This document shows, piece by piece, positions 1 through 7,706 of a DNA stretch of 64,000 nucleotides. The notes beneath the pieces were generated by a model. It was not told where the DNA came from. It saw nothing but the letters and a program-made list of their open reading frames with translations, and ran no database searches. The number at the start of each line of letters is the position of its first letter. The stretch's first letter is position 1. Both the position numbers and the translations under genes were made by a program. Source of the DNA: Enterobacter kobei (GTDB lineage: Bacteria > Pseudomonadota > Gammaproteobacteria > Enterobacterales > Enterobacteriaceae); contig NZ_AP024590.1 of the NCBI RefSeq assembly GCF_018323985.1, forward strand, positions 868,001 through 932,000, read 5' to 3'.

Positions 1-546
1 CCACTCTTCCACCGGCAGCTTTTCCACAAACTGACAATCATGGGCGTAACCCACCGGCGTCAACGCGTATTGCTGCCAGTTTTGCAGCGTGCGGTCGTAA
101 AAGCCGCCGCCCATGCCCAGACGCTGCCCCTGCGCGTCAAACGCTACCAGCGGCGTGATCAGCACATCGAGCTTACTGAGCGGCAGCACATCGCGCACAT
201 CCAGCTTAGGCTCATAGATTTTCAGCCGGTTCATTACCAGATCGCTGTGCGGATGGTAATGCAAAAACAGCAGATTGCCGGGGCTGAAGGGGTGCAGTAC
301 GGGCAGATAGACCTGTTTGCCGCTGCGCCATAGCTGATCGATAAGCGGGCGGGTATCCAGCTCACCATCAAAAGACAAAAACAGCGCGACGGTGCGGGCC
401 ATCACCACGGGCGGAAACGCCATCATGCGGGCTGCGGCCTGTTCGGCAAAGTGTGCTTGTTGATCGGCGGTCAATGCGCGACGGCGCAGGCGAATATGCT
501 GACGGATAGTCTGACGAGGTGAAACCGGAAGTGTTGATTGCGTCAT
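1..546 (-). CDS. fau: 5-formyltetrahydrofolate cyclo-ligase, 3' end cut by window edge
   Basis: Partial gene: 182 codons are visible from the ATG at 546 and the frame is still open at base 1, so the C-terminus lies outside the window. The enzyme uses ATP to convert 5-formyltetrahydrofolate to 5,10-methenyltetrahydrofolate. The protein begins MTQSTLPVSPRQTIRQHIRL and carries the family glycine-rich motif GMGGGFYDRTL near residue 140, with VALFLSFDGELDT at about 52-64. It lies 36 bp downstream of the 6S RNA gene on the same strand, the arrangement known in enterobacteria, where the two are co-transcribed. Family assignment is secure from the motif and the synteny. Confidence 0.93.
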   Translation of the reverse strand, partial: MTQSTLPVSPRQTIRQHIRLRRRALTADQQAHFAEQAAARMMAFPPVVMARTVALFLSFDGELDTRPLIDQLWRSGKQVYLPVLHPFSPGNLLFLHYHPHSDLVMNRLKIYEPKLDVRDVLPLSKLDVLITPLVAFDAQGQRLGMGGGFYDRTLQNWQQYALTPVGYAHDCQFVEKLPVEEW

Positions 547-582
547 GATAACGGACAGAACAGGTAGTAGTAGAAGAAGGGG

Positions 583-765
583 GGATCTCCGAGATGCCGC
601 CGCAGGCTGTAACCCTTGAACCCTTGGTTCAAGGTGAATGTGTCGTCACAGTTTTAAGGCTTCTCGGACGAACCGAGCATGCTCACCAACCGTGGAGCGC
701 CACATTCTTGTGGTATGAAATATCGGCTCAGGGGACTGGCCCGCTTGCGAACATCTCAGAGAAAT
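583..765 (-). ncRNA. ssrS: 6S RNA
   Basis: A 183-nt RNA, the same length as E. coli 6S RNA. The 5' end reads ATTTCTCTGAGATGTTCGC and the 3' end pairs with it (CTCTGAGATG against the GGCATCTCGGAGAT region) to form the closing stem. The central part forms the long open-promoter-like hairpin. 6S RNA binds the sigma-70 RNA polymerase holoenzyme in stationary phase. It sits between zapA and fau in the order zapA-ssrS-fau. The ends are placed by matching the known E. coli molecule and could be off by a few bases. Confidence 0.95.
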
Positions 766-806
766 TTTTTCTTCACGGTCACTCTACCATAGTAGACCCT
801 GAAGTG

Positions 807-1136
807 TTATTCAAACTTCGGCCCCGGCCTTTCTGTTATGCGACCCTGATCAAGCAATGCCTGTTCGATGGTCTGCTGTAACATCCGAATACGCTGTTCC
901 ATATTGGCGGCGTAGTCGCGGGTTTTTGCCTTTTCCTGAGCAAGTTCGTAGCTGATGTTCAACGCGGCGATGAAAACCAGCTGCTCAGTATTTGTGACTC
1001 TAGTGCGTACTTTCAGATCTTGCAACCGCTGATTCAGATCTTCCGCAGCCTGATTCAAAGCATCCCTTTGTTCAGGTGGGCAATTCACTCGCAGTGAACG
1101 GCCAAAAATTTGGATATCGACGGGTTCTGCAGACAT
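807..1136 (-). CDS. zapA: Cell division protein ZapA
   Basis: 109 residues, the same length as E. coli ZapA. It is a cytoplasmic Z-ring-associated protein that cross-links FtsZ filaments as a dimer or tetramer and connects to ZapB. The N-terminal globular part (about 1-60, MSAEPVDIQIFGRSLRVNCP...) binds FtsZ. The C-terminal half (about 65-100) is a charged coiled-coil helix. The gene is divergent from ygfB across a roughly 200-bp gap, and its stop lies about 40 bp upstream of the 6S RNA 5' end on the same strand. The ATG at 1136 gives exactly the family length. Confidence 0.95.
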   Translation of the reverse strand: MSAEPVDIQIFGRSLRVNCPPEQRDALNQAAEDLNQRLQDLKVRTRVTNTEQLVFIAALNISYELAQEKAKTRDYAANMEQRIRMLQQTIEQALLDQGRITERPGPKFE

Positions 1137-1341
1137 GCCACCTTCCTGCTGTTTGACTGCGCTCTGCCTTCCCAGCCGAGCCCTGGCTGCGAAGGGGCGT
1201 CACTATAGCTACCCTGATGAGAGGATTCAAGCCCTTTGTCCGCCATAAATACATTGCCTGACGTGAGGCCTGACGGGTATATCACCAGGGTCCAAAGTGG
1301 TAGCATACCATGAATATTCCTCCCAACGACGACGAATGCGC

Positions 1342-1920
1342 ATGTCAATACAGAACGAAATGCCTGGTTACAATGAACTTAACCAGTTACTCAACCAACA
1401 GGGCGTTGGCTTAACCGCGGCGGAAATGCACGGTCTGATTGGCGGGATGCTCTGCGGCGGCAACAAAGACACCTCCTGGCAACCGCTGCTGCATGACCTG
1501 ACAAACGAAGGTCTGGCCTTTGGACACGAGCTGGCGGAAGCCTTACGCAAGCTGCACGCCGCCACCAGCGACGCGCTGGAAGACGATGGCTTCCAGTTCC
1601 AGCTGTTTCTGCCGGATGGCGACGAGGTCACCGTTTTCGAACGGGCCGACGCCATGGCAGGCTGGGTAAACCACTTCCTGTTGGGACTGGGCGTCACGCA
1701 GCCTAAACTGGATAAAGTGACCGGGGAAACTGGCGAGGCGATCGACGACCTGCGCAACATCGCGCAACTGGGTTACGACGAAGACGAAGACCAGGAAGAG
1801 CTGGAGATGTCACTGGAAGAGATCGTCGAGTACGTGCGCGTCGCTGCGCTGCTGTGCCACGATACGTTCACCCGACCACAGCCAACCGCACCGGAAATTC
1901 GTAAGCCCACGCTACACTAA
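1342..1920 (+). CDS. ygfB: UPF0149 family protein YgfB
   Basis: 192 residues from the ATG at 1342 (MSIQNEMPGYNE...), the start used by E. coli homologues; an open frame continues upstream but lacks similarity. All-helical UPF0149/YecA-like fold. The C-terminal acidic tract (DEDEDQEELEMSLEE, about 154-168) is typical. The biochemical role in enterobacteria is unsettled; in Pseudomonas aeruginosa a homologue affects ampDh3 expression by acting on AlpA. First gene of the run ygfB-pepP-ubiH-ubiI, with 26 bp to pepP. Confidence 0.93.
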   Translation: MSIQNEMPGYNELNQLLNQQGVGLTAAEMHGLIGGMLCGGNKDTSWQPLLHDLTNEGLAFGHELAEALRKLHAATSDALEDDGFQFQLFLPDGDEVTVFERADAMAGWVNHFLLGLGVTQPKLDKVTGETGEAIDDLRNIAQLGYDEDEDQEELEMSLEEIVEYVRVAALLCHDTFTRPQPTAPEIRKPTLH

Positions 1921-1946
1921 ACTGTCTTGTTGAATAGGGAGATGTC

Positions 1947-3263
1947 ATGACACAGCTTGAATTTCTTCGTCGCCGTCAGGCCTTACTGGCACAGATGGCG
2001 CCTGCCAGCGCGGCACTGATCTTCGCCGCGCCGGAAGTGACCCGCAGCGCCGACAGTGAATATCCCTATCGGCAGAGCAGCGACTTCTGGTATTTCACCG
2101 GCTTTAACGAGCCGCAGGCCGTGCTGGTGCTGATTAAAAGCGATGACACCCATAATCACAGCGTTCTGTTTAACCGCCTGCGCGATAAAACCGCCGAGAT
2201 CTGGTTCGGTCGCCGTCTCGGACAGGACGCTGCCCCGGAAAAACTGGGCGTCGATCGCGCGCTGGCGTTCAGCGAAATCAACGAGCAACTCTATCAACTG
2301 CTGAACGGTCTCGACGTGGTGTACCACGCGCAGGGTGCCTATGCCTGGGCAGATGAGATCGTCTTTGCCGCGCTGGATAAACTGCGTAAAAGCGCGCGGC
2401 AGAATCTGACCGCGCCAGCGACAATGACCGACTGGCGTCCGATGGTGCACGAAATGCGCCTGTTCAAATCCGCCGAAGAGATCGAGGTGATGCGCCGCGC
2501 CGGGGAAATCAGCGCGCTGGCCCATACCCGCGCCATGCAGGTCTGTCGTCCGGGGATGTTTGAATACCAGCTGGAAGGGGAAATTCTGCACGAATTCACC
2601 CGTCACGGCGCGCGCTTCCCGTCCTATAACACCATTGTCGGCAGCGGCGAAAACGGCTGCATCCTGCACTACACCGAAAACGAAAGTGAAATGCGCGATG
2701 GCGATCTGGTGCTGATTGACGCGGGCTGCGAATACCAGGGCTACGCCGGCGATATTACCCGCACCTTCCCGGTCAACGGCAAATTTACGCCTGCCCAGCG
2801 CGCTATCTATGACATCGTGCTGGAGTCGCTGGAAACGGCGCTGCAACGCTTCCGTCCGGGCGTCTCCATTCAGGATGTTACCGCCGACGTGGTGCGCATC
2901 ATGATCACCGGGCTGGTGAAGCTCGGCATCCTGAAAGGCGAAATCGACCAGCTGATTGCCGATAACGCGCACCGTCCATTCTTTATGCATGGCCTCAGCC
3001 ACTGGCTGGGACTGGATGTGCATGACGTGGGCGTTTACGGCGCGGATCGCTCTCGCGTGCTGGAGCCAGGTATGGTCATTACCGTTGAGCCAGGTCTGTA
3101 TATCGCGCCGGATGCCGACGTGCCGGAAGCATACCGCGGCATCGGCATTCGTATTGAAGATGACATTCTGATCACCGAAGACGGCAACGAAAATCTCACC
3201 GCCAGCGTGGTAAAAAAAGCCGATGACATCGAGGCGCTGATGGCGGCAGCGAAACGCGCATGA
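1947..3263 (+). CDS. pepP: Xaa-Pro aminopeptidase P
   Basis: 438 residues (E. coli: 441). Cytoplasmic metallopeptidase that removes an N-terminal residue preceding proline. The N-terminal creatinase-like domain spans about 1-170 and the pita-bread catalytic domain about 175-430. The dimanganese ligands are recognisable as D258 (LIDAG) and D269 (YAGDITRTF), followed by the His of HGLSHWLG, the Glu of TVEPGLY and the Glu of GIRIEDD. The stop codon overlaps the ubiH start by 4 bp (ATGA), so translation is probably coupled. Confidence 0.97.
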   Translation: MTQLEFLRRRQALLAQMAPASAALIFAAPEVTRSADSEYPYRQSSDFWYFTGFNEPQAVLVLIKSDDTHNHSVLFNRLRDKTAEIWFGRRLGQDAAPEKLGVDRALAFSEINEQLYQLLNGLDVVYHAQGAYAWADEIVFAALDKLRKSARQNLTAPATMTDWRPMVHEMRLFKSAEEIEVMRRAGEISALAHTRAMQVCRPGMFEYQLEGEILHEFTRHGARFPSYNTIVGSGENGCILHYTENESEMRDGDLVLIDAGCEYQGYAGDITRTFPVNGKFTPAQRAIYDIVLESLETALQRFRPGVSIQDVTADVVRIMITGLVKLGILKGEIDQLIADNAHRPFFMHGLSHWLGLDVHDVGVYGADRSRVLEPGMVITVEPGLYIAPDADVPEAYRGIGIRIEDDILITEDGNENLTASVVKKADDIEALMAAAKRA

Positions 3264-4438
3264 GCGTGATTATTGTCGGCGGCGGCATGGCTGGCGCAAC
3301 CCTGGCGCTGGCGATTTCACGCTTATCACAGGGAAAACTGCCGGTGCAGGTGGTGGAAGCCATCGCACCGGACGCCACGCGCCATCCGGGTTTTGATGCC
3401 CGCGCCATTGCGCTGGCGGCAGGCACCTGTCAGCAACTGGCGCGCGTCGGTATCTGGCAAAGGCTTGCCGACTGCGCTACACCTATTACCACCGTGCACG
3501 TCAGCGATCGCGGCCATGCGGGTTTTGTCACCTTGCAGGCGCAGGATTATCGCGTCGAGGCGCTAGGACAGGTGGTCGAACTGCACGACGTCGGCCAGCG
3601 CCTGTTTGCGATGCTGAAAAATGCACCCGGCGTAACGCTTCACTGTCCGGCACGGGTCAGCGCTTTTTCCCGCACGGAAAACGGCGTCAGCGTGACGCTG
3701 GAAAACGGCGAGCGGCTTGATGGCACGCTGCTGGTGGCCGCCGATGGATCCCGTTCGTCGCTCGGCTCGCAAAGCGGCATCACCTGGCAGCAGACGCCTT
3801 ATCATCAGGCGGCGGTTATCGCCAACGTCACAGTGTCCGCGCAACAAGCTGGCCGCGCGTTCGAGCGCTTTACCGAGCACGGCCCGCTGGCGCTGCTGCC
3901 GATGACCCAGGGACGCTACTCGCTGGTCTGGTGCCATGCCGAAGACAAGCGCGATGAAGTGCTCGCCTGGTCTGATGAAAAATTCTGTCACGAGCTGCAA
4001 AAAGCCTTCGGCTGGCGGCTCGGGCGCATCGTACATGCCGGAACGCGCAGCGCGTATCCGCTGTCGCTGACCACCGCCTCGTCGTCCATTTCGCATCGCA
4101 TGGTGCTGGTGGGAAATGCCGCCCAGACGCTGCATCCTATCGCCGGACAGGGGTTTAACCTCGGTATGCGCGACGTGATGACGCTGGCCGAAACGCTGAC
4201 CAACGCGTGGGCCAGCCAGACGGACGTCGGGATGTATCCGGTGCTGTGCCAGTATCAAAAACGTCGTCAGGCCGATAAAGAGGCCACCATCGGCGTCACC
4301 GACGGGCTGGTGCATCTGTTCGCCAACCGCTGGGCACCGCTGGTCGCCGGGCGTAACGCCGGTCTGATGGCCATGGAATTATTTACCCCGGCACGCGATG
4401 TGCTGGCGCAGCGGACGCTGGGTTGGGTCGCGCGCTAA
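3260..4438 (+). CDS. ubiH: 2-octaprenyl-6-methoxyphenol hydroxylase
   Basis: 392-residue FAD-dependent monooxygenase of ubiquinone synthesis, acting in the soluble or membrane-associated Ubi complex. FAD-binding GGGMAGA lies at residues 6-12, the DG motif (VAADGSRSSLG) near 160, and the second FAD motif reads VGNAAQTLHPIAGQG. An Asn replaces the GD aspartate in that motif, as it does in E. coli UbiH. Overlaps pepP by 4 bp and is followed 10 bp later by the paralogous ubiI. Confidence 0.96.
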   Translation: MSVIIVGGGMAGATLALAISRLSQGKLPVQVVEAIAPDATRHPGFDARAIALAAGTCQQLARVGIWQRLADCATPITTVHVSDRGHAGFVTLQAQDYRVEALGQVVELHDVGQRLFAMLKNAPGVTLHCPARVSAFSRTENGVSVTLENGERLDGTLLVAADGSRSSLGSQSGITWQQTPYHQAAVIANVTVSAQQAGRAFERFTEHGPLALLPMTQGRYSLVWCHAEDKRDEVLAWSDEKFCHELQKAFGWRLGRIVHAGTRSAYPLSLTTASSSISHRMVLVGNAAQTLHPIAGQGFNLGMRDVMTLAETLTNAWASQTDVGMYPVLCQYQKRRQADKEATIGVTDGLVHLFANRWAPLVAGRNAGLMAMELFTPARDVLAQRTLGWVAR

Positions 4439-4448
4439 GGAGACATGA

Positions 4449-5651
4449 GTGCAAAGTGTAGATGTAGCAATTGTTGGCGGGGGCATGGTCGGACTGGCTG
4501 TGGCTTGTGGATTACAGGGCAGCGGACTGCGCGTGGCGGTGCTGGAGCAGAATGCGCCGGTGCCACTGGCTCCGGATGCGCCGCCTGAACTGCGCGTGTC
4601 TGCCATCAACGCCGCCAGTGAAAAACTGCTCACTCATCTGGGCGTCTGGTCTGACATTCTGGCGCAGCGCGTCAGCTGCTATCACGGAATGGAAGTGTGG
4701 GACAAAGACAGCTTTGGCCGCATCGCCTTCGACGACGAAAGCATGGGCTACAGCCATCTGGGGCACATTGTGGAAAACGCCGTGGTGCATCAGGCGCTGT
4801 GGCAAAAAGCACAGCAGAGCAGCGACATCTCGCTGATTACTCCGGCCACGCTGCAACAGGTCGCCTGGGGTGAAAATGACGCCTTCCTCACTATGCAGGA
4901 CGGCAGTATGCTGACGGCGCGGCTGGTGGTAGGCGCAGACGGAGCCAACTCCTGGTTGCGGAACAAAGCTGATATCCCGATCACTTACTGGGATTACGGG
5001 CATCATGCGCTGGTGGCGACCATCCACACCGCCGATCCGCACAACGCCATCGCACGGCAGGTCTTCCATGGCGACGGCATTCTGGCTTTTCTGCCGCTGG
5101 CGGATCCGCATCTGTGTTCTATCGTCTGGTCGCTGCCACCGCTCGACGCGGAGAAAATGCAACAGGCCAGCACGGAAGACTTCAATCAGGCGCTATGCGT
5201 GGCCTTCGACAATGCCCTTGGCCTGTGTCAGGTAGAGAGCGAACGCCAGGTTTATCCTCTTACCGGACGCTATGCCCGTCATTTTGCCGGCCACCGTCTG
5301 GCGCTGGTTGGCGATGCGGCGCACACCATTCATCCGCTGGCGGGGCAGGGCGTGAACCTGGGCTTTATGGACGCGGCAGAACTGGTCAATGAACTGCGCC
5401 GTCTGCACCGCGAGGGCAAAGACATCGGGCAGCATCTCTATTTGCGCCGCTACGAGCGCAGCCGTAAACACAGCGCGGCAGTAATGCTTGCCGGAATGCA
5501 GGGCTTCCGTGGGCTGTTTGCCGGTAACCATCCGGCGAAAAAATTGCTGCGTGATATTGGCCTCAAGCTGGCCGACACGCTCCCTGGTGTGAAGCCGCAA
5601 CTCATCCGTCAGGCGATGGGTCTCAACGACCTCCCCGAGTGGCTGCGATAA
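4449..5651 (+). CDS. ubiI: 2-octaprenylphenol C5-hydroxylase UbiI (VisC)
   Basis: 400 residues, identical in length to E. coli UbiI. Aerobic flavin hydroxylase introducing the C5 oxygen of the ubiquinone ring. GxGxxG-type GGGMVGLA is at 10-17, GADGANSWLR at about 164-173 and GDAAHTIHPLAGQGVNLG near 290. The start is a GTG (4449), giving the conserved N-terminus MQSVDVAIVGGG; AAGGAG lies about 9 bp upstream. Paralogue of the preceding ubiH. A perfect hairpin follows the stop. Confidence 0.96.
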   Translation: MQSVDVAIVGGGMVGLAVACGLQGSGLRVAVLEQNAPVPLAPDAPPELRVSAINAASEKLLTHLGVWSDILAQRVSCYHGMEVWDKDSFGRIAFDDESMGYSHLGHIVENAVVHQALWQKAQQSSDISLITPATLQQVAWGENDAFLTMQDGSMLTARLVVGADGANSWLRNKADIPITYWDYGHHALVATIHTADPHNAIARQVFHGDGILAFLPLADPHLCSIVWSLPPLDAEKMQQASTEDFNQALCVAFDNALGLCQVESERQVYPLTGRYARHFAGHRLALVGDAAHTIHPLAGQGVNLGFMDAAELVNELRRLHREGKDIGQHLYLRRYERSRKHSAAVMLAGMQGFRGLFAGNHPAKKLLRDIGLKLADTLPGVKPQLIRQAMGLNDLPEWLR

Positions 5652-5696
5652 CCGCTTTTTTGCCCACCGACTGAATTAAGATCTGCGTCACACTTT

Positions 5697-5718
5697 CCCT
5701 TCCCGGCAACGGGAAGGG
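5697..5718 (+). terminator. Perfect 9-bp GCAA-loop hairpin after ubiI
   Basis: CCCTTCCCG, a GCAA tetraloop and CGGGAAGGG form a perfect stem 45 bp after the ubiI stop. The following bases are pyrimidine-rich but not a clean T-run, so it may act as a 3' stabilising hairpin or a Rho-associated end rather than a strong intrinsic terminator. Confidence 0.5.
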
Positions 5719-6105
5719 CATCCTCATCTCATTTGAAATAATCTAATTTCACCCTCTTTTTCAGATTACTTTTTCTCATGTGCGGATTTTTCATTGTCGG
5801 GAAATTCTCATGCTTTTTGGTGAAAAATATCAGCTTATGCCAGAGTGGGGTCCATTTAACCATGTAAAGCGATGGTTAACGGCGCGTTATGTAGTTTTTT
5901 AAGCTGTGGAGCTTTACGGGTTTTTAGGTCATAAGCTAATGTGATGGCCCATTTTTACTTATGGTTTAGGGCGCTTTTCAATGATAAGTTCAGGCGAAAG
6001 GTAACGTTTGCGTCGGCAATCCACAATGAGGCTGACGCCGGGGGTCGTGGCGGTTTTTATGACCCGGGAAATCCTTAACAGCCCCGCTTATTCAATGAGG
6101 AAAAG
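5719..6105 (+). promoter_or_regulatory. gcvTHP control region
   Basis: AT-rich 390-bp region before gcvT with no credible gene. In E. coli the gcv promoter is controlled by GcvA/GcvR, Lrp, CRP and PurR over a similar length. Two CTAAT pentamers (5743-5747 and 5936-5940), the core recognised by GcvA, are present. A PurR-like half palindrome (AACGTTTGCGT, 6003-6013) is also visible. Site assignments are by eye and inferential; the regulatory role of the region as a whole is likely from synteny. Confidence 0.55.
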
Positions 6106-7200
6106 ATGGCTCAGCAGACTCCTTTGTTTGAACAACACACGCTATGTGGCGCGCGCATGGTGGATTTCCACGGCTGGATGATGCCGCTGCATTACGGATC
6201 CCAGCTCGACGAGCACCACGCGGTACGCCGCGATGCGGGCATGTTCGATGTGTCGCACATGACCATCGTTGATCTGAAAGGCACCCGTACCCGCGACTTC
6301 CTGCGTTACCTGCTGGCAAATGACGTTGCCAGACTCACCACCCCCGGCAAGGCGCTATACAGCGGCATGCTCAACGCCTCCGGCGGCGTGATTGATGACC
6401 TGATCGTGTACTTCTTCAGCGAAGACTTTTTCCGCCTGGTGGTTAACTCTGCGACCCGCGAAAAAGATCTCGCGTGGATCACAGAGCACGCCGCGCCTTA
6501 CGGTATCGACATTACCGTACGCGATGACTTATCGCTGATCGCCGTTCAGGGCCCGAATGCTAAAGCTAAAGCCGCCACGCTGTTCAGCGACGAACAACGT
6601 GAAGCCGTCAACGGCATGAAGCCATTCTTTGGTGTGGAAACGGGCGAACTCTTTATTGCCACCACCGGCTACACCGGCGAGGCGGGTTATGAAATCGCCA
6701 TGCCGAATGAAAAGGCCGCCGAATTCTGGCACGCGCTGGTAGAAGCAGGCGTTAAACCTTGCGGCCTGGGCGCGCGCGATACGCTGCGTCTGGAAGCGGG
6801 CATGAACCTTTATGGGCAGGAGATGGACGAAGGCATCTCCCCGCTGGCCGCCAATATGGGCTGGACCATCGCCTGGGAACCGGCAGACCGCGACTTTATT
6901 GGCCGCGAAGCGCTGGAAGTGCAGCGTGAAAAAGGCACCGAACAACTGGTCGGCCTGGTGATGACCGAAAAAGGCGTGCTGCGTAATGAACTGCCGGTGC
7001 GTTTCACCGACGCGGGCGGCAATCAGCAGGAAGGCATTATCACCAGCGGTACGTTCTCACCGACGCTGGGCTACAGCATCGCGCTGGCCCGCGTACCGGC
7101 AGGCATTGGCGATACCGCCATCGTACAGATCCGTAACCGCGAAATGCCGGTTACCGTCACCAAACCTGTTTTTGTGCGCATGGGTAAACCTGTCGCGTAA
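6106..7200 (+). CDS. gcvT: Glycine cleavage system T protein (aminomethyltransferase)
   Basis: 364 residues (E. coli: 364). Transfers the methylene carbon from aminomethyl-lipoyl GcvH to tetrahydrofolate, releasing ammonia. Typical N-terminus MAQQTPLFEQHTLCGARMVD; folate-binding GCV_T domain at about 10-260 and a C-terminal barrel at about 285-360. The motif GYTGEAGYEI near residue 190 is conserved. First gene of gcvTHP, 26 bp before gcvH. Confidence 0.98.
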   Translation: MAQQTPLFEQHTLCGARMVDFHGWMMPLHYGSQLDEHHAVRRDAGMFDVSHMTIVDLKGTRTRDFLRYLLANDVARLTTPGKALYSGMLNASGGVIDDLIVYFFSEDFFRLVVNSATREKDLAWITEHAAPYGIDITVRDDLSLIAVQGPNAKAKAATLFSDEQREAVNGMKPFFGVETGELFIATTGYTGEAGYEIAMPNEKAAEFWHALVEAGVKPCGLGARDTLRLEAGMNLYGQEMDEGISPLAANMGWTIAWEPADRDFIGREALEVQREKGTEQLVGLVMTEKGVLRNELPVRFTDAGGNQQEGIITSGTFSPTLGYSIALARVPAGIGDTAIVQIRNREMPVTVTKPVFVRMGKPVA

Positions 7201-7226
7201 CGCATTTTTATTGTGGAGAAATGTTT

Positions 7227-7616
7227 ATGAGCAATGTACCGGCTGAACTGAAATACAGTAAAGAACACGAATGGCTGCGCAAAGAAGCGGATGGTAGCTA
7301 CACCGTTGGCATCACCGAGCATGCGCAAGAGCTGCTGGGCGATATGGTGTTTGTTGATCTGCCTGAGGTCGGTGCGACCGTCAGTGCGGGCGACGATTGT
7401 GCTGTTGCCGAATCCGTAAAAGCGGCTTCCGATATTTATGCGCCGGTCAGCGGTGAGATCGTGGCCGTCAACGACGCGCTGAGCGATACCCCGGAGCTGG
7501 TGAACAGCGAGCCGTACAGCGGCGGCTGGATCTTCAAAATCAAAGCCAGCGACGAAAGCGAAGTTGCCGCTCTGCTGGACGCCAGCGCGTATGAAGCGCT
7601 GTTAGAAGACGAGTAA
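7227..7616 (+). CDS. gcvH: Glycine cleavage system H protein
   Basis: 129-residue lipoyl carrier that shuttles the aminomethyl intermediate between GcvP, GcvT and the L protein. The lipoyl attachment lysine is K65 in AESVKAASD. The ATG at 7227 (MSNVPAELKYSKEHEW) is chosen over the in-frame ATG at 7221 because it reproduces the conserved N-terminus and sits 9 bp after GGAGAA. Confidence 0.97.
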   Translation: MSNVPAELKYSKEHEWLRKEADGSYTVGITEHAQELLGDMVFVDLPEVGATVSAGDDCAVAESVKAASDIYAPVSGEIVAVNDALSDTPELVNSEPYSGGWIFKIKASDESEVAALLDASAYEALLEDE

Positions 7617-7641
7617 ATCTCTGCTGGATCTTTCATTACCT

Positions 7642-7674
7642 TGTAGGCCCGGTAAGCGCCAGCGCCACCGGGCA
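7642..7674. repeat. REP element between gcvH and gcvP
   Basis: TGTAGGCCCGGTAAGCG...CGCCACCGGGCA, an imperfect palindrome of the enterobacterial REP type, lying inside the operon in the 90-bp gcvH-gcvP gap. It probably acts as an mRNA-stabilising hairpin. Confidence 0.8.
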
Positions 7675-7706
7675 AATCTGCCAGACCGTTTCAGGAACCC
7701 TCGCCC

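Noticed and set aside
594..881. Plus-strand open frame of 95 codons
   Set aside because: It lies mostly antisense to 6S RNA and zapA and has no protein-like features.
1983..3023. Long antisense open frame opposite pepP
   Set aside because: Shadow of high-GC coding sequence; the sense protein is a clear PepP.
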